Origin: Coffea arabica | Taxonomy: Eukaryota; Streptophyta; Magnoliopsida; Gentianales; Rubiaceae | Length of the DNA: 64,000 nt | Assembly: GCF_036785885.1 (NCBI RefSeq) | Contig: NC_092326.1 | Location: forward strand, 40,572,287-40,636,286 | Direction of reading: 5' to 3' | Shown here: positions 1 to 12,600 of the stretch, piece after piece | Layout of the letters: every line of letters starts with the position of its first letter | Numbering within the stretch: the first letter of the stretch is position 1 | The notes under the pieces: generated by a model | Databases searched by the model: none | What the model was told of the DNA's origin: nothing | Seen by the model: the letters and a program-made list of their open reading frames with translations, nothing else | Translations under genes and position numbers: made by a program

Positions 1-288
1 TAAATCTGGCAATAAAAAACAAGTGTGGCCATTAATTTCCTCTGCCTAATGATGACTACACCACGCTCAGAAATCTACTTGGAATTCCCACTTCTGTGTT
101 TTATATATCTTGCACTCGCATAAGATTGAGATTCAAGCTTCTTAGCATAGTTTGAGGTTTGATGGCAGGTTCACCTTGCCAATTAGTCTAGCCATTTTCA
201 TACAGGTTTGAGAGTAGAATCAGACACTGATTAATATCACTACCAATTTAAAAATCCGGTTAAAGATGGGTTTTGCAGATGATGGAAA
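1..288. other. Intergenic stretch, nothing recognised
   Basis: I see no coding frame with family resemblance and no terminal repeats here. The segment ends at the edge of a hAT-type element. The last eight bases (281-288, gatggaaa) resemble the eight bases after that element (aatgaaaa, 6 of 8 identical), so they may be half of an old target-site duplication. Confidence 0.4.
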
Positions 289-1492
289 TAGGGATGACAA
301 CGGGGCGGGGTTGGGGCGGGGACCCCTCTCTAGGGTTGCAAACGAGCCGAGCCGAGTCGAGTTTTGAGCTAATCGAGCCGAGTCTCGACTAAATTTTACC
401 AAGCTCGAGCTCGAGCTCGAGCTCGACGAGCCGGCAAATTTCGAGCTCGAGCTCGAAAAAAAATAAAAAATAAATATTTTATTTAAAAAAAATAAATAAA
501 ATAATATTTTTTTTTAATAAATAATAAAATATTAAGGACATATACGTAATTTTACTATGAAAATAAAAAATAAAAAATATATATAATATACGTAATTTTA
601 TTATTAAATAAAAATAAAAATAAAAATATATATATATATACCCAAACTCGCGAGCCGGCTCGCGAGCTAACGAGCTTAATATTCTGAGCTCGAGCTCGAC
701 TCGAGCTGCTCGCGAGCGGCTCGATTCGTTTGCAACCCTAGGCCCTCCCCCATCTCCTGCCCCGCTGCCAACAAACTCCCCCCGCCCCCGTCCCCCTCTC
801 CTCCCGTCTCGTCCTCGCCCCGCCTCGCTTCCACCCGTGTGGCTAATAAAAATTTGTTATATAATTTTATTACGGTTAAATTTTAGCAAATAATCAAGTA
901 CTAAAATATAAACATATCATCAAATTATTATTCATTGTAATTTTACAATTGAAACTTATAAAAATAATCAAATAAAAATTATTTGAATACAATCCAACAT
1001 GATGAAATAAATATAACTAAAGTAGTCAAGTTTTCACTTTTGACACAAATGCAATCACTAATTCATTATTGCGCTTGTGCTTTTTTTAAGATAAAATATT
1101 ATTGTATTAAGTGTAATTAGGGATTTAGTATAAAAGTATTAGTAAATTTAGTATAACCAATTAATAATTTGTATAGTACACATATATAATTATTAGTATA
1201 ATTAATAACATCAATTATATTATATATACTAATAGATATTATATAATACATATAATTAATAATATCATTATCATAAGTTTGTAACTAATTAAATTATATA
1301 TTATATATATAATTATATATATATATTTTTTAAAGCGGGTGGCGGGGCAAGGTTACACTCCCCCGCCCCCACCCCCCGCCCCCGCCCCGTTTCTAAGCAG
1401 CGGGAAAAAAGTTCCCCCCCCACCCCCTCCCCATTAGCCCCCGGCCCCAGTGGGGCGGGTGCCCACGGTCACCGGTCCCATTGCCATCCCTA
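289..1492. mobile_element. Non-autonomous hAT-type DNA transposon, copy 1 (carries a nested element)
   Basis: The left end reads tagggatgacaacggggcgg and the right end reads cattgccatcccta, which are imperfect terminal inverted repeats of the TAGGGATG type known from Ac-like hAT elements. The GC-rich ends enclose an AT-rich core. No transposase frame is present, so it must have depended on enzyme from elsewhere. A second copy lies at 43350-44119; their cores (about 841-1330 here) align over their whole length with only scattered differences. Removing the 410-bp insert at 331-740 leaves about 794 bp, close to the 770 bp of the other copy. The flanking 8-mers match at 6 of 8 positions, so this copy is probably the older one. 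Confidence 0.85.
331..740. mobile_element. hAT-type MITE nested inside the hAT element at 289-1492
   Basis: The ends are tagggttgcaaacgagccga on the left and tcgtttgcaaccctA on the right, a clear inverted repeat starting TAGGGTTGCAAACGA. The subterminal parts are rich in CGAGCT and CTCGAG; 403-428 holds a run of overlapping gagctc palindromes that could form hairpins. The middle is almost pure A/T. The insertion interrupts a stretch that is continuous in the sister copy (the acccctcccccatc region near 43383). I could not identify a clean 8-bp target duplication in the C/T-rich flanks. There is no coding capacity. Confidence 0.8.
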
Positions 1493-1875
1493 AATGAAAA
1501 CAAGTTTTCTAGTACTTATCTAAACAAAATATTTTATGGTAGAAAGGGTGTAAAGTAGACTGCCTAATTTTCCATTTTCTCTACCAAAAGTGTAAACCCT
1601 GACTAGAACCATAACAAAGAGAGTGCCATTTTAAGATCACAAGTTAGCTATAGCAGCTGCACCAAATGTGGGTCATCTTATAGCTAGCCAGCAGCAAAAA
1701 TGGGGACATACCTCTAAATGACAGAAAGTCCAAACTGTACTCCTAAAGTGAAAGAGGATGAGTTACATAAAGAGTAATAAGGTAATTGCTGCATTCTGCC
1801 TATAGGTGAATTAATTGTAACACCAACTAAGCAAATTATACAGACTCGAGTTCACTAAATTTCTATCAGGATTAT

Positions 1876-2096
1876 GGTCCTGTTTGGCACTTGAGTTTTT
1901 TGCCAAATTTATTTGTTATAAGTTTTTAAAAACTTTAACTATAGTAACATTAAAAAGCTTCTCAAAGTTTTTAAATTATACACTTCAAAATATTCAAAAA
2001 TTTACACACTTCAAAATTTTTTTTAAAAACTTCTACAGTAAGTTACAATAAAATTTTAGACAAACACTTAAAAAAACTCACTTACCAAACGGAGCC
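1876..2096. mobile_element. MITE with GGCTCCGTTTGG-type inverted ends
   Basis: The left end ggtcctgtttggcacttgag matches the reverse complement of the right end, ggctccgtttggtaagtgag. The element is 221 bp long, AT-rich inside and non-coding. A 3-bp TAT stands on each side. That would suit a Tourist (PIF/Harbinger) MITE, although those usually duplicate TAA or TTA, so the superfamily is uncertain. Confidence 0.65.
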
Positions 2097-3632
2097 TATA
2101 TGTTTCTACGTTTCATTCCATGAAATTGCATATAGAAAGAAAGCAAAGAGTGTTTATGGACATTATGAGTTATTCTACATTCCCGTTCCATTAATTGTAT
2201 TCAGAAAGAGAAATAATTTAAAGAATCACTGGAACTCGATGAAGACGAAATATATAAGAAATTTACACGAAAGGATAAACAGATATCAATACATTCATAA
2301 ATTTACGCCCTATTATGATATAATTCTTCCTCTCATTTCTCTGCCAACACATCGGCCTTGTTACTTTTAACGTGGCTTTGGCAACTTTGCCATATATGAA
2401 TGGGACAAAAATAGTTTTGGTCCCTACTATTTGATATGTGTACCAAAGTAGTCCCTATAATTTTGATCAAAACAAATTTGGTCCTCGAAACCTCTAATTT
2501 TAAGAAGATTTAGCATAATTGACGGAAATTCGACAGTTCCTAATAGTCAAAATCAAATTGCCATCACTTCATAGTTCTGATTTTGCATTTTTGATCTCCA
2601 ATGTTTTGAGTTTGCACCATAATAATCTCTTAAATTATAAATAGTGATACTAAGAATTTTAGGATGAAATTAGATTCGATTGAGTTGAAATCGTGTTAGA
2701 TGTGTACTAGAGATTCTAATAACAAATAATGGAAAAGCTACATAAGTTTCTCTTTCCTTTTTGTTTGTTTCTTTACTAGTTTTTCATATGTTTTATTTTA
2801 CATAGTTCGTCTCAAATTTGGCACAATTTATTTGATTATGTGAATAAATAATTGATAATGGATTTTACCTTTTTTTCTCACTTATCTCGTTAATTAAGCA
2901 TTCAATTGGTTATTCTTTTAAAATGTAAAACATATATAATATACACAAATTAAGTCGATCATCCAATGCTACAGGGGGTGTTTTTGGATAGGAGATTATT
3001 TGAAAATTAAGTTTGTTTGGGTTGTTTATTATTTGCACAAATTTATTTATTTGCATTATAAACACATTTTGCAACCACATTTTTATCTTACATACATAAC
3101 ATAAAAAAGTGCTATAGTATATAATTTTTTAAAAAATTATTCCAAATAATATTTTATTTGCATCATAAACATATTTTTCAATCCATATTATTTTTAATAA
3201 CTCCAATCGACCTTTTTATTTTTTCAATTAGCTTTTAATACTACAGCATCTTTTATGATTTAATACCACTCAAAGAAGTAGAGGGACAAAAAAAAAAACA
3301 CAACAAATTTACCAGCCTGCAATAAAAACCCACGGTTGGAGCGCAATTTGGGACTTCCCAGAAATTTTAAAATTCAAACAGATCTAATTAGTCAATGCAG
3401 CAGGGAAACAACCCAACCCCATAAAATAAAACGTCGCCGTTATCTTCACCCATATAAGCTGAAAATCCCCAATCGACGTCCTCTTCACTCTTCAGTTCTC
3501 CCTCCCAAACATACACTCCCATGAGTAATCGTAAAGCCATCGTCATAAACTCTCCTCTCATCTGTCTCTCTCGCCTTTGTTTCTCTTAATTTCAGTTTTC
3601 TCAACTTTCTTCTTCTCTGTTTTGGTTAAATT
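2097..3632 (+). promoter_or_regulatory. Upstream region and 5' leader of the ATRX-like gene
   Basis: No gene is seen. Around 2405-2560 runs text of the 'tttggtccctactatttg ... aatttggtcctcgaaa' kind, common in degenerate plant repeats. At 2978-3190 a stretch contains two similar segments (tatttgcattataaacac and tatttgcatcataaacat). A TATA-like catataag is at 3451-3458, about 175 bases before the start codon, and is followed by a C/T-rich leader, as in many plant promoters. The TATA assignment is inference; no transcription start can be read from the DNA alone. Confidence 0.3.
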
Positions 3633-6600
3633 ATGGACGAGGAAAAGGAAAACCGCGACGAAGAACAGGCGGAAGAAATTGAGGAGGTTTCGGCTTCTTC
3701 TGATTCATTCATCGATGATGCCGATGACATGAACGATGACGTTTCACATCCTGAGGCAAGTCTAATGTACTACGTTAAATTGAGTTACTCATCCAATCGA
3801 ATATCCCCACATTCTATTTAGAAAAATCTTAACTTTTTTTTTTTGGAATTTTGCTTAGCAGCAACCCCTGACTGAGCAAGAAATCGAAGACCTTCTCAAT
3901 GAGCTTATAGAAGTTGAGAGCAAGGTATTCAAACTGGCAAGTTGTGTTTTTTTTAATCTCACATATATTACATAATAAAAAAGTTGTGTTTTTTTTTCGA
4001 ATTTTTTGTTTTTCAGTTTTTTTTTTTTTTTTTCCATTTTGGCAAGTATTTAGCTTTGGTTTGGAGATTCATAATTGATTATAATTATTGTTGTTGTTGT
4101 TGTTATTATTATTATTTTGAAGGCTGCGGAGGCACAAGAAGCGCTAGAGGAAGAGTCGTTGGCAAAAGTGGAAGCTGAAGTTAGAGAAGAATTGCGGCAA
4201 GCTCTCGCCGGAGATGAAGTAAAACTATTTGCTTGTGAAATTTATCTAGTTTTGTTGAATAAAATATTTCTGTTGCTTCTTTTTTTGGTTGATTTTTGGT
4301 TTATTTGTGATTGGGGTGACAGTTGGAGAATGTGGCGGCAGAAGAAATGGAGATTTTTAAGGAAGACTGGGAAAATGTTCTTGATGAGCTTGAGAAGGAG
4401 AGTGCTAACTTATTGGTATGTTTCTTTTCATTTAAAAGATGCTGATTTTATTCTACCTAGCACTTACCAGTCTACTTTACATTATTCTTTGCTTAAAATC
4501 TTTGCAATTTATTTTCACTATCGACATCGATTTCGAACAATAAGAGCTTCCTTACCTAGCTGTTGGCCAACTGAGTATCTTGGAGTGTTAAATGACATCT
4601 AAAGTATCTATTCCACCTCTCATTTAATTGAAGTCACTGGGTAAGCTGATGCGGTATGCGTTCATAAAGTACCAGGGAAGTTGCTTATTTCTTCACCTTT
4701 ACGTACATAGGTCTCGATCTTCCTTGTCATGACTTTGCTATGAGGTTTGAGTAAACTGAGAATTGGGTTTCGGTCCTTTGTACAGTCTTTTGGATGGTTT
4801 GATTAAATTTGTTGTTTAGTTCTCAGCACTTGAATTCATTTGTAACTAGTATCTTGAACCACAGGAATGAAAAGCTGCAAATAGCTCATGAATTTTATGT
4901 ACTGGAGAAAGTTTAGTGTCTGAGAATAACTTTTTCCTTTTAAGATAAAATTTGCCTGCATAATTTATTCTTTCTGCTTATAAGTTCTTCTATGTTATAT
5001 ATTGCTCTGTTATGGGTAATTTACATTATGCATTTTATGTCTAAGTCATTTGTAACTATTATCTCAAACTAGAGGAATGAGTGGGATCTGTAATGTGAGG
5101 TGCTAATAGCGGGAGTCTTATGTTCTGGAGAAAGTCTAGTGTCTCAGCATAATTTTTTTTTAAAATACAATTTTCCTGCATAATTTTGTCTCTGCTTATA
5201 AGTTCTTCTATGTGAATATTGCTCTGACACAGGTAATTTACATCATGCATTTTATGTCTAAGTTATAGTTCCAGTTTATACCAAGTTGGATGGTTTAATT
5301 TATGTATTCAAACTACAGGAACAACTTGATGGTGCTGGTATTGAACTCCCTAGTCTGTATAAATGGATTGAGAGTCAGGTTCCCCTTGGTTGCTGTACTG
5401 AAGCATGGAAAACAAGGACTCACTGGGTTGGATCTCAGGGTACCAGCGATGCTAAGGATTCAGTTGCGGCTGCTGAAAAGTATCTCCAAATCCACAGACC
5501 TGTAAGAAGGCATGTTTTTCTGCCCTTTGCAAGATATTATTTTTGATGCTGTTTTGAACTCTGATATGTAGATTCCTATACCTTGGACAGACGACATGGT
5601 AAAACTTTGGAGGAGGGTGCCAGCGGTTTTCTGGGGAAAAAACTTGCTATTACTGCTGGTTCTGAAGTCGCCAGAGATAACATGGGCACGGATTGGGACA
5701 AATTTGCTGAACTTTGCTCGGACAAGTCAAATTTGGATGGCATATCATTTGGCAGCAAGGAATGGGCTTCTGTTTACTTGGCCAGCACTCCTCAGCAGGC
5801 TGCTGAATTGGGCCTTAATTTTCCTGGAGTTGATGAGGTGAGAGTCTGCTGTAGTCTGTTCATATTAATCATCTGTTGTATTTTTGCTGCACTTCTTGGC
5901 TTAGATTTTAGAAGCCTTTATTTGCATCATGATGTCCAACTGCAATATTAGTGCATTCGTTCTAGTTTCATTTAGTGGCCAAATCTATAGGCTTATACTA
6001 GGTGCTAGTGTGCAGGCTACCTCCCTTTTCATTTCAAGACTTGATGCACAGCATGGCGCTAATTATTCTGGCAGATATATTGTCTTCTTCTATAGGCTTA
6101 TGTGTGTGTTTATATATTGCCTTTTTCTCACTGCATTAATTATTCTGGAATACATTACCATGTTTCTGTGATTTGCTGAGTTGACATTGTCATCATTTTT
6201 TGAGAGTATCAAAGTGGTAAGCCTGGGTCATTTTTTGCAGAGGAGAGGGTGGGGGTTGATCTTAGGCTTTCTACTGAGACTCCTTCATCTGACCATCCCC
6301 CTTGGAGATTTTGAATATCATCAATTTGGGGTTGGCAGCATTCAACATCTCTTGTTGTGTCCATCTAATTTTATTTTTTCTGAATCTTCATCTAAATTCA
6401 GGTGGAGGAGATCAGTGACGTCGAGGACAATTCAATTGATCCATTTATTGCAGATGCCATTGCTAATGAAGGAGATTTAAGTCTCACTGAAGAACAAAAG
6501 AGAAATTTTAGGAAGGTTTGTGAATGGTATTTTCTTCCACATTCTCCTTTTCTGTTTATTAAGAGTTCCATGTTAATTGCTTTAAGCCCAAGGTATCTTC

Positions 6601-9600
6601 TCCTTCCATGACAGTTTTGTTATTCTGTGCTTTTGTTTGATCCTGCTATAGAGTTGTGAATTAATCTATTTTTTATTTTAGATTACCAATGGAATTAAGT
6701 ATTCAGTTAGGTTGAATATGAAGATTTTTTAGTATAATGGCTATGTGTATTTGTAATAATTCATTAAATAGTCTTGTTAATGGGGACAGGGCCCTATGTC
6801 TCTAGCCCGTTAGATATGGTTAAAGTGATGTTCCATGTATGTAATGGCTTCTTTTATCTTTGCAGCACTTACCCTTCTTTGTGTCATGTAATAATGCTCG
6901 GCACATACTTCTGTCACTCTAGCAGAGTACAAAAAAGTGGTGGAGGGTATTCTTTTTCCAGTGCTTGCCCTTGCTCTTATTGTGCCATTCAATCTCTTAC
7001 ACCAAATTTTTATCTTGAAAGAAAGTTCTGCCACATTAAGTGATGCTTATTGGTTCAGTAGCTGTATTAACTGATAATGATACCTTGTATTAACTGATAA
7101 TGATACCTTTGTTACTATACTTATTAGGTTGAAGTTGATCTAGCATTGGATATTCGTGTCGGCAGTGAATCTTGAGTTTCCTAACAGAAACATTGGATGT
7201 TAAGTTGAGATGTTTACAAGAGGGGATTCAAGATATTTTAGCGAAGGGGATTCAAAAACTCCTAACTGAAATATTGTTTGGTTTACTAGCTACACTTTCC
7301 TGCGGTTCATATTCTCTAAATTGGGAAAAAATTCTTCCTGGAATGTCTCTCTGTTGTTGCCTTCTCCTTGATGAGCCTAATACACGTGGTTTGATGTAAT
7401 TAGTTAGCTTGTCGTTATATGTATGAAATTGAGGAGGTATTCATGCTACTGATTAAGTCAAGGCAGAGATAATGAAGTTTTAGAAGTGGATGAAGAAAGA
7501 GATAGTGGGACCAGCTTAAGTTAGTAACTAAATGTACACTCACTTTGTAGAAAGGTTTCAAGGTGGGTCATTATGGTGGAATGCAGGTTGATAATGATGG
7601 TCAGGGTTTACTGTTCTAAAATTTATGCAGGTAAAATTTGGAAGAAGCCAGTGTGGATAATTTATGCTCTTCTGAACTAGTAAATTTGAGTGAGTTATGA
7701 GTGTCAGAAAACTACCATCCTTATGTGGTGATGACAGTGTAGAATTAATTTGTATTGATGCGACTGTGATGGATGTTGGGAGAGGGAATTATGGAAGGTT
7801 TGATGGACAAATTTTACAGCAATAAACCATCAACCTTGGGGGATGTAGAGCAATGAATTGGAATCTATATTACCAAGCCCAGTGATAGTTCTAATGGTCC
7901 TTAATTATCTTGTTAATAAGCAAATTTGTAGTAATATTATTGGACAACTTGTGCACCATGCAGCTTTCCTTGTCTTGCCTACTTGATCAAAACCAGAATA
8001 ATATTCTAAAGTTAATAACTGTTTGTTTATGTTTAAATTCATTCTTTAGGTATACTAACAAGTTGTATGGGTAGTAGTTTGTCAAATATATCAATGACCA
8101 TTATTAGTATTAGAGGTATGCAAAGTGATCGTGGTAATTGGTCAGTTTTCTTTCTATGTTTCTTCATTTCTTGGATTAGGACTAGAATTCGTTTTTCTTG
8201 ATCAATTTGTGGCGCCATTTTTCTGATGCAGAGGTGAGGTGCTTGACAAAACATAAAATTTTGATATGCAAATTGTTCTCAACAGAATTGCTCTTGTTCA
8301 GGTTTGGCTTACTAGTTAAATTTACAGGTTAAAGACGAAGATGATGCAAAGGTTAGCAGGAAGCTTCAGAGTCATTTGAAACGGAAAAGAAACATTAGAA
8401 GATGTAAGGAGGTATAGTTTCCAAGCTGTTACTTTTATTTTTGTCTCAGATTTTACTAATATCTGTTAATGACTGCTAGGCATGGCTTGATTCATGTAAT
8501 TATGGAGGAAATATTCTTCACGTGCAGCTTCACAACAATACGAAATTAGTGTCATCTACTAAGTGATGCCATAGGCTACATTATGATTATGATAAATCTT
8601 ATGAAGATGCACACCTGATTATGATGGGCTGCACCTATTGCGAATATTCACTGTTTAATAGAGCTTGATTGCTATTGGGCCTTGTTGTAGTTTGCTGTGT
8701 AAACTCGCCAGCTAAAACAATTTTATATGGGGATGAATCATTGTGAGAGTGCATATTTCATGTCTGGCGGAGTTGAAATCATCAATCATTTCTAACATCT
8801 TACTGTATAAAGTTTGAAGTATATGGATTTTTTATTTCTAAATGACAGCAAGTCTCCCTAGTAATTTACGTGAAAATTAATATGTGATTTCTATTCAAGA
8901 TGGTCAATGTATAAAGAAAAATGCATTTTTCTTTGCCTTTCTTATTTTTTAGGATTTGGAGCTAGCTTATTTACTTCAGGTGCATATATTTGCAGAAACA
9001 CTGAACTTTTATATGCGTACGTCTATGTATTTATGGACTCACACTTAATGGGTCATTTAAATCAAAACCCATGCACAAGTACAACTCTAAATGCAAATAC
9101 AGCGTTATGTACATTAATGTTGATGCTGTACATATACAATCCCATTCTCATGTCAGGTCGATAACATGCTGAGGTCCGATAACTTTTAAATGTACATTTT
9201 CTTTTCCTAAGCTTCCACTGAATTGAGGTTGTAAAATATCCTAGAATCTAGATTTATGTGCATGCCTACATGTAAACAGCAAAACTTTTCTTAAACATTT
9301 TTGAGATTAATGTAATTTTTTTTTGTGTTGCTCAACATAATTACTTGGCATGCTTGGCCTTTTCATTTAACAAAATTTTATTTTTCTGCCCAATTTGAGA
9401 AAATCTAGCAGCTTATTATCCTATTTGACTAGGTCTCTATCACAGGACTAAATTTGATTTTAGTAACCAACAGAAAATTTTGACTTGGATAAAAGTAACT
9501 GATTTTAACAGCCCTAAACAATGACGCTAATGAGAAGTTCAGCTTCATATGTACCCGGGTTAATTATCTTGACGTGCATGCTATCTTTGCTTTGATTACA

Positions 9601-12600
9601 ATCTCTTTTCTATTAGTTTATGGGGAAATCTATTAGTAGATTGTTGGTAGCAACTCTTTAGAAAAGTATGAAAGAAGTATTTTTCTTTTACTTACTTTCT
9701 GATTGAGATTAGAGTGGTAAGCATTGATTTTGGTTATGTGGACTTTTTGTTGTATCCTTCATGACTTTAACCTGTTTTACGAATGTGGCGCAGCTAAACT
9801 ATCACGAGTAATCACTCAACTCACTTTTCTGTCTAAGATAGGTGTATGGGTGTTTTTGCATATGTTAATAGGTGCTTCTCTCTGTGTGTGTGTGTGTGTT
9901 TTTTTTTTTTTATTTTTTTTTTAACTGAGGACACTGAATAAAGTACTTTTAAGTGGATTTACTTCTTTTTGAAGTTGGATAAGGCATGTCAGTTGCTGGC
10001 ATCAAAGTCTTGTCCTGTTGATAGACTTCTGCAGGGATTGGAAGTTAATGTGTTTTGGCATTTCTGTTTCTTAAGTGGACAATATGTTGATTTGTTATTT
10101 GCTTTTTGATTCATTTCTGCTTGTTATGTAATACCAAAGTGTATGTGCAAATAATTTGGTTTTTAACTTAAGTTTCTGCAGGATAATTAGTCCCCTTTTC
10201 CAGTTTCTATCTGTAGTCAGCCTGATGTGTATGACCAGGACTTAATGGATTTTTGACATGCTGATTTGTTCCTTTTTTGACCAGGAGGTTCTAGGGAAAG
10301 AAGTTTTCGCAGAAAATGGAAGTTTAGGTTGTCCAGTTCCTTCAAATCTGTGCTCTAACCATTCTTTGAAGAAAAGTTCTCTTGAGAATGGCTATTCCCC
10401 TGATGGTAATCTTGACGATGCCTTTCAAATGCATGAAACATCAAGCAATGTGGATGTTGAGAACCTAAAATCTAATGCGGATTCAGTGATGGTTGCTCAG
10501 TTGCGTCCATGTATTTTAGTAAACTCTCAGGACTTGAACTGTTCAGATGACTGTGATGGATTAGGTTGTCATAATCCTAACATGGATGGATCTCCTCCTC
10601 CAAGATGCTATGCAAGCAGGATGGTGGATATATGTGACTTGACAAACAATGGAGATAAGATGACTTCCTCTAATTTCCCTCTTGAGAGACAGAACAAACA
10701 TTTTCGATGCACAGCTTGTGATAAAGTTTCTTGGGAAGCACACTTACATCCTCTTTTGAAAGTATCTATATGTTTGGACTGCAAAAACTTAATGGAATCA
10801 AAGATACAGGAGGTATTGTCGTTTTGCTATTATTGCATTAAGTTTGGGCATTTGGTAATGTTTGTGTTCTCTGTCTTTATGGTTTTGTTTATTATAATTT
10901 TTGTGTTTAACCAAAAAAAGGAAATGTTTATAAAAATGGGGCTTGTTTTTTAAACACCAAAAATGTTGTTTTGTTTTATTGTAAAAGCACATTAAATCGA
11001 CATTGGTAAGTCAAGATTGTACTTTGTTTAATCTCACCCTCAACCAACCAACATCTCCTGCTTCACCTTATCCTGCCTTCCCCGACCCAAACCGCATATG
11101 TAGCCCACCATAATCCCAATCCCACCCTCATCCCTGCCCTAGCTCTGATGCTCACCCCTATTCGATCTCCACCTTCACGCCAAACCCACCACATGGAACC
11201 AGAACTCATTCCCCAGCCCCACATTTAATCCATGATCTCTGCCCTCTCACCCAACCTTAAACTTCATTCCTTCCCCTTCTTCCATCAAAACCCCAGTGCA
11301 CTAGAACCGCCACTCCTGCCACACCGCAACCCCTCTCTCATCTCTGTCACAACCTACCACTGCTCATCACTATCCCACCCTTTTTGTAGGGTTCACCACC
11401 AAGTCTCTTCTACTCCACAACACTCCACACACCAGAAGTTGTTGTCCAACCAAATTAATCACATTTATGTTTTGTTTTCCTTTGAAAAGTAGAACAAGTA
11501 TTTTGCTTTGTTTATGGCAAAAAAGAAATTTAAAATCTTGAACCATACTAGACGCTCTCTTCCTTATTATTAAGTTTGCTATGTTTTTCGCCATTTTTAA
11601 TGCGATTTAGAGAAGCTGAATCTAGTATTTATATAAAACTTCGATGATACAAAAAAGATGCTCGTCTATCACGTTTCAGTTGATGTTGCTTGACCATTTT
11701 GATCAAACAGACTTTTCCTGAAACCATTTATAAGCTTGGTCTATTAGGATTAAGGAAAACAAAACCTTGAAGGATGAGGAAAGTCAATAAAATGCTATCT
11801 AATTGAACTTCAGAGTGCCTAGCTTCCATGTTATGTGGACTCCTCTATTCCCTAAATACGCATGTCCAACTTGATATCACACCAGTTTTGATATCTGATC
11901 TATGTTGGACACTTCATTTGAAGTTTCAGAGACTCCAAGTTAATGAACACAAGAAAAAAAAGAGAAAGAGGCTGAAAGGTGCAAATTTTGTATAGTGGTT
12001 GAATCCACTGTTTTCATTCTAATTGTCATGTCTTTCTTCTTTCCTTCTCTATATGTTTTTTTTCATATTAAACACATATACATACACGTTTCTTTTAAAC
12101 ATGAGCCAGAAGATAATTTAAGTTGGTTCTATGTTACAAATGAGGATATGGGATGTATCTGCTTACCTGTGTCTGTCTTTGACGGTGTTGCTGTATCCTA
12201 GTTTTAGAAAATTAAAGAATCTGACACCCAGGTATTATAATGGTTATTGTTTCATCTCTTCTGTTTATTCTCAAAGTGTTGCTGTATCCGAGTATAAGAA
12301 AATTAAAGAATCTGACACCTAGGTGTTGTAATGGTTACCAGCTGGCAGTGGCAGCCCAGCTTGTTGAATCAGTCCCATTATAAAGCCATCTATCTGGGTG
12401 AATGGAGAAATAAACAAACAAAATAGAAAGAAGGAAAGAACAAGAAAAGGAAATTAAACAAACGTATTTAGAGGTGCATTTAGTTCTTTGACTCATTGTT
12501 AGTTTTAATGTAAATGGGCATGTTCCCAGTTTCTTAGAATTATTGTAATTTTATATTACATACTGAGGTCTTCTTGGTTGGGCTTGTCTTTTGCCTTTTG

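Noticed and set aside
4075-4602. 175-codon open frame on the + strand
   Set aside because: It runs through exons 3 and 4 of the ATRX-type gene and reads the introns between them; conserved residues are confined to the exons and the rest is Leu/Phe-rich intron sequence.
11232-11492. 86-codon frame in intron 9
   Set aside because: Pro/Ser/His-rich because the DNA is C-rich; it is inside an intron and has no relatives that I recognise.
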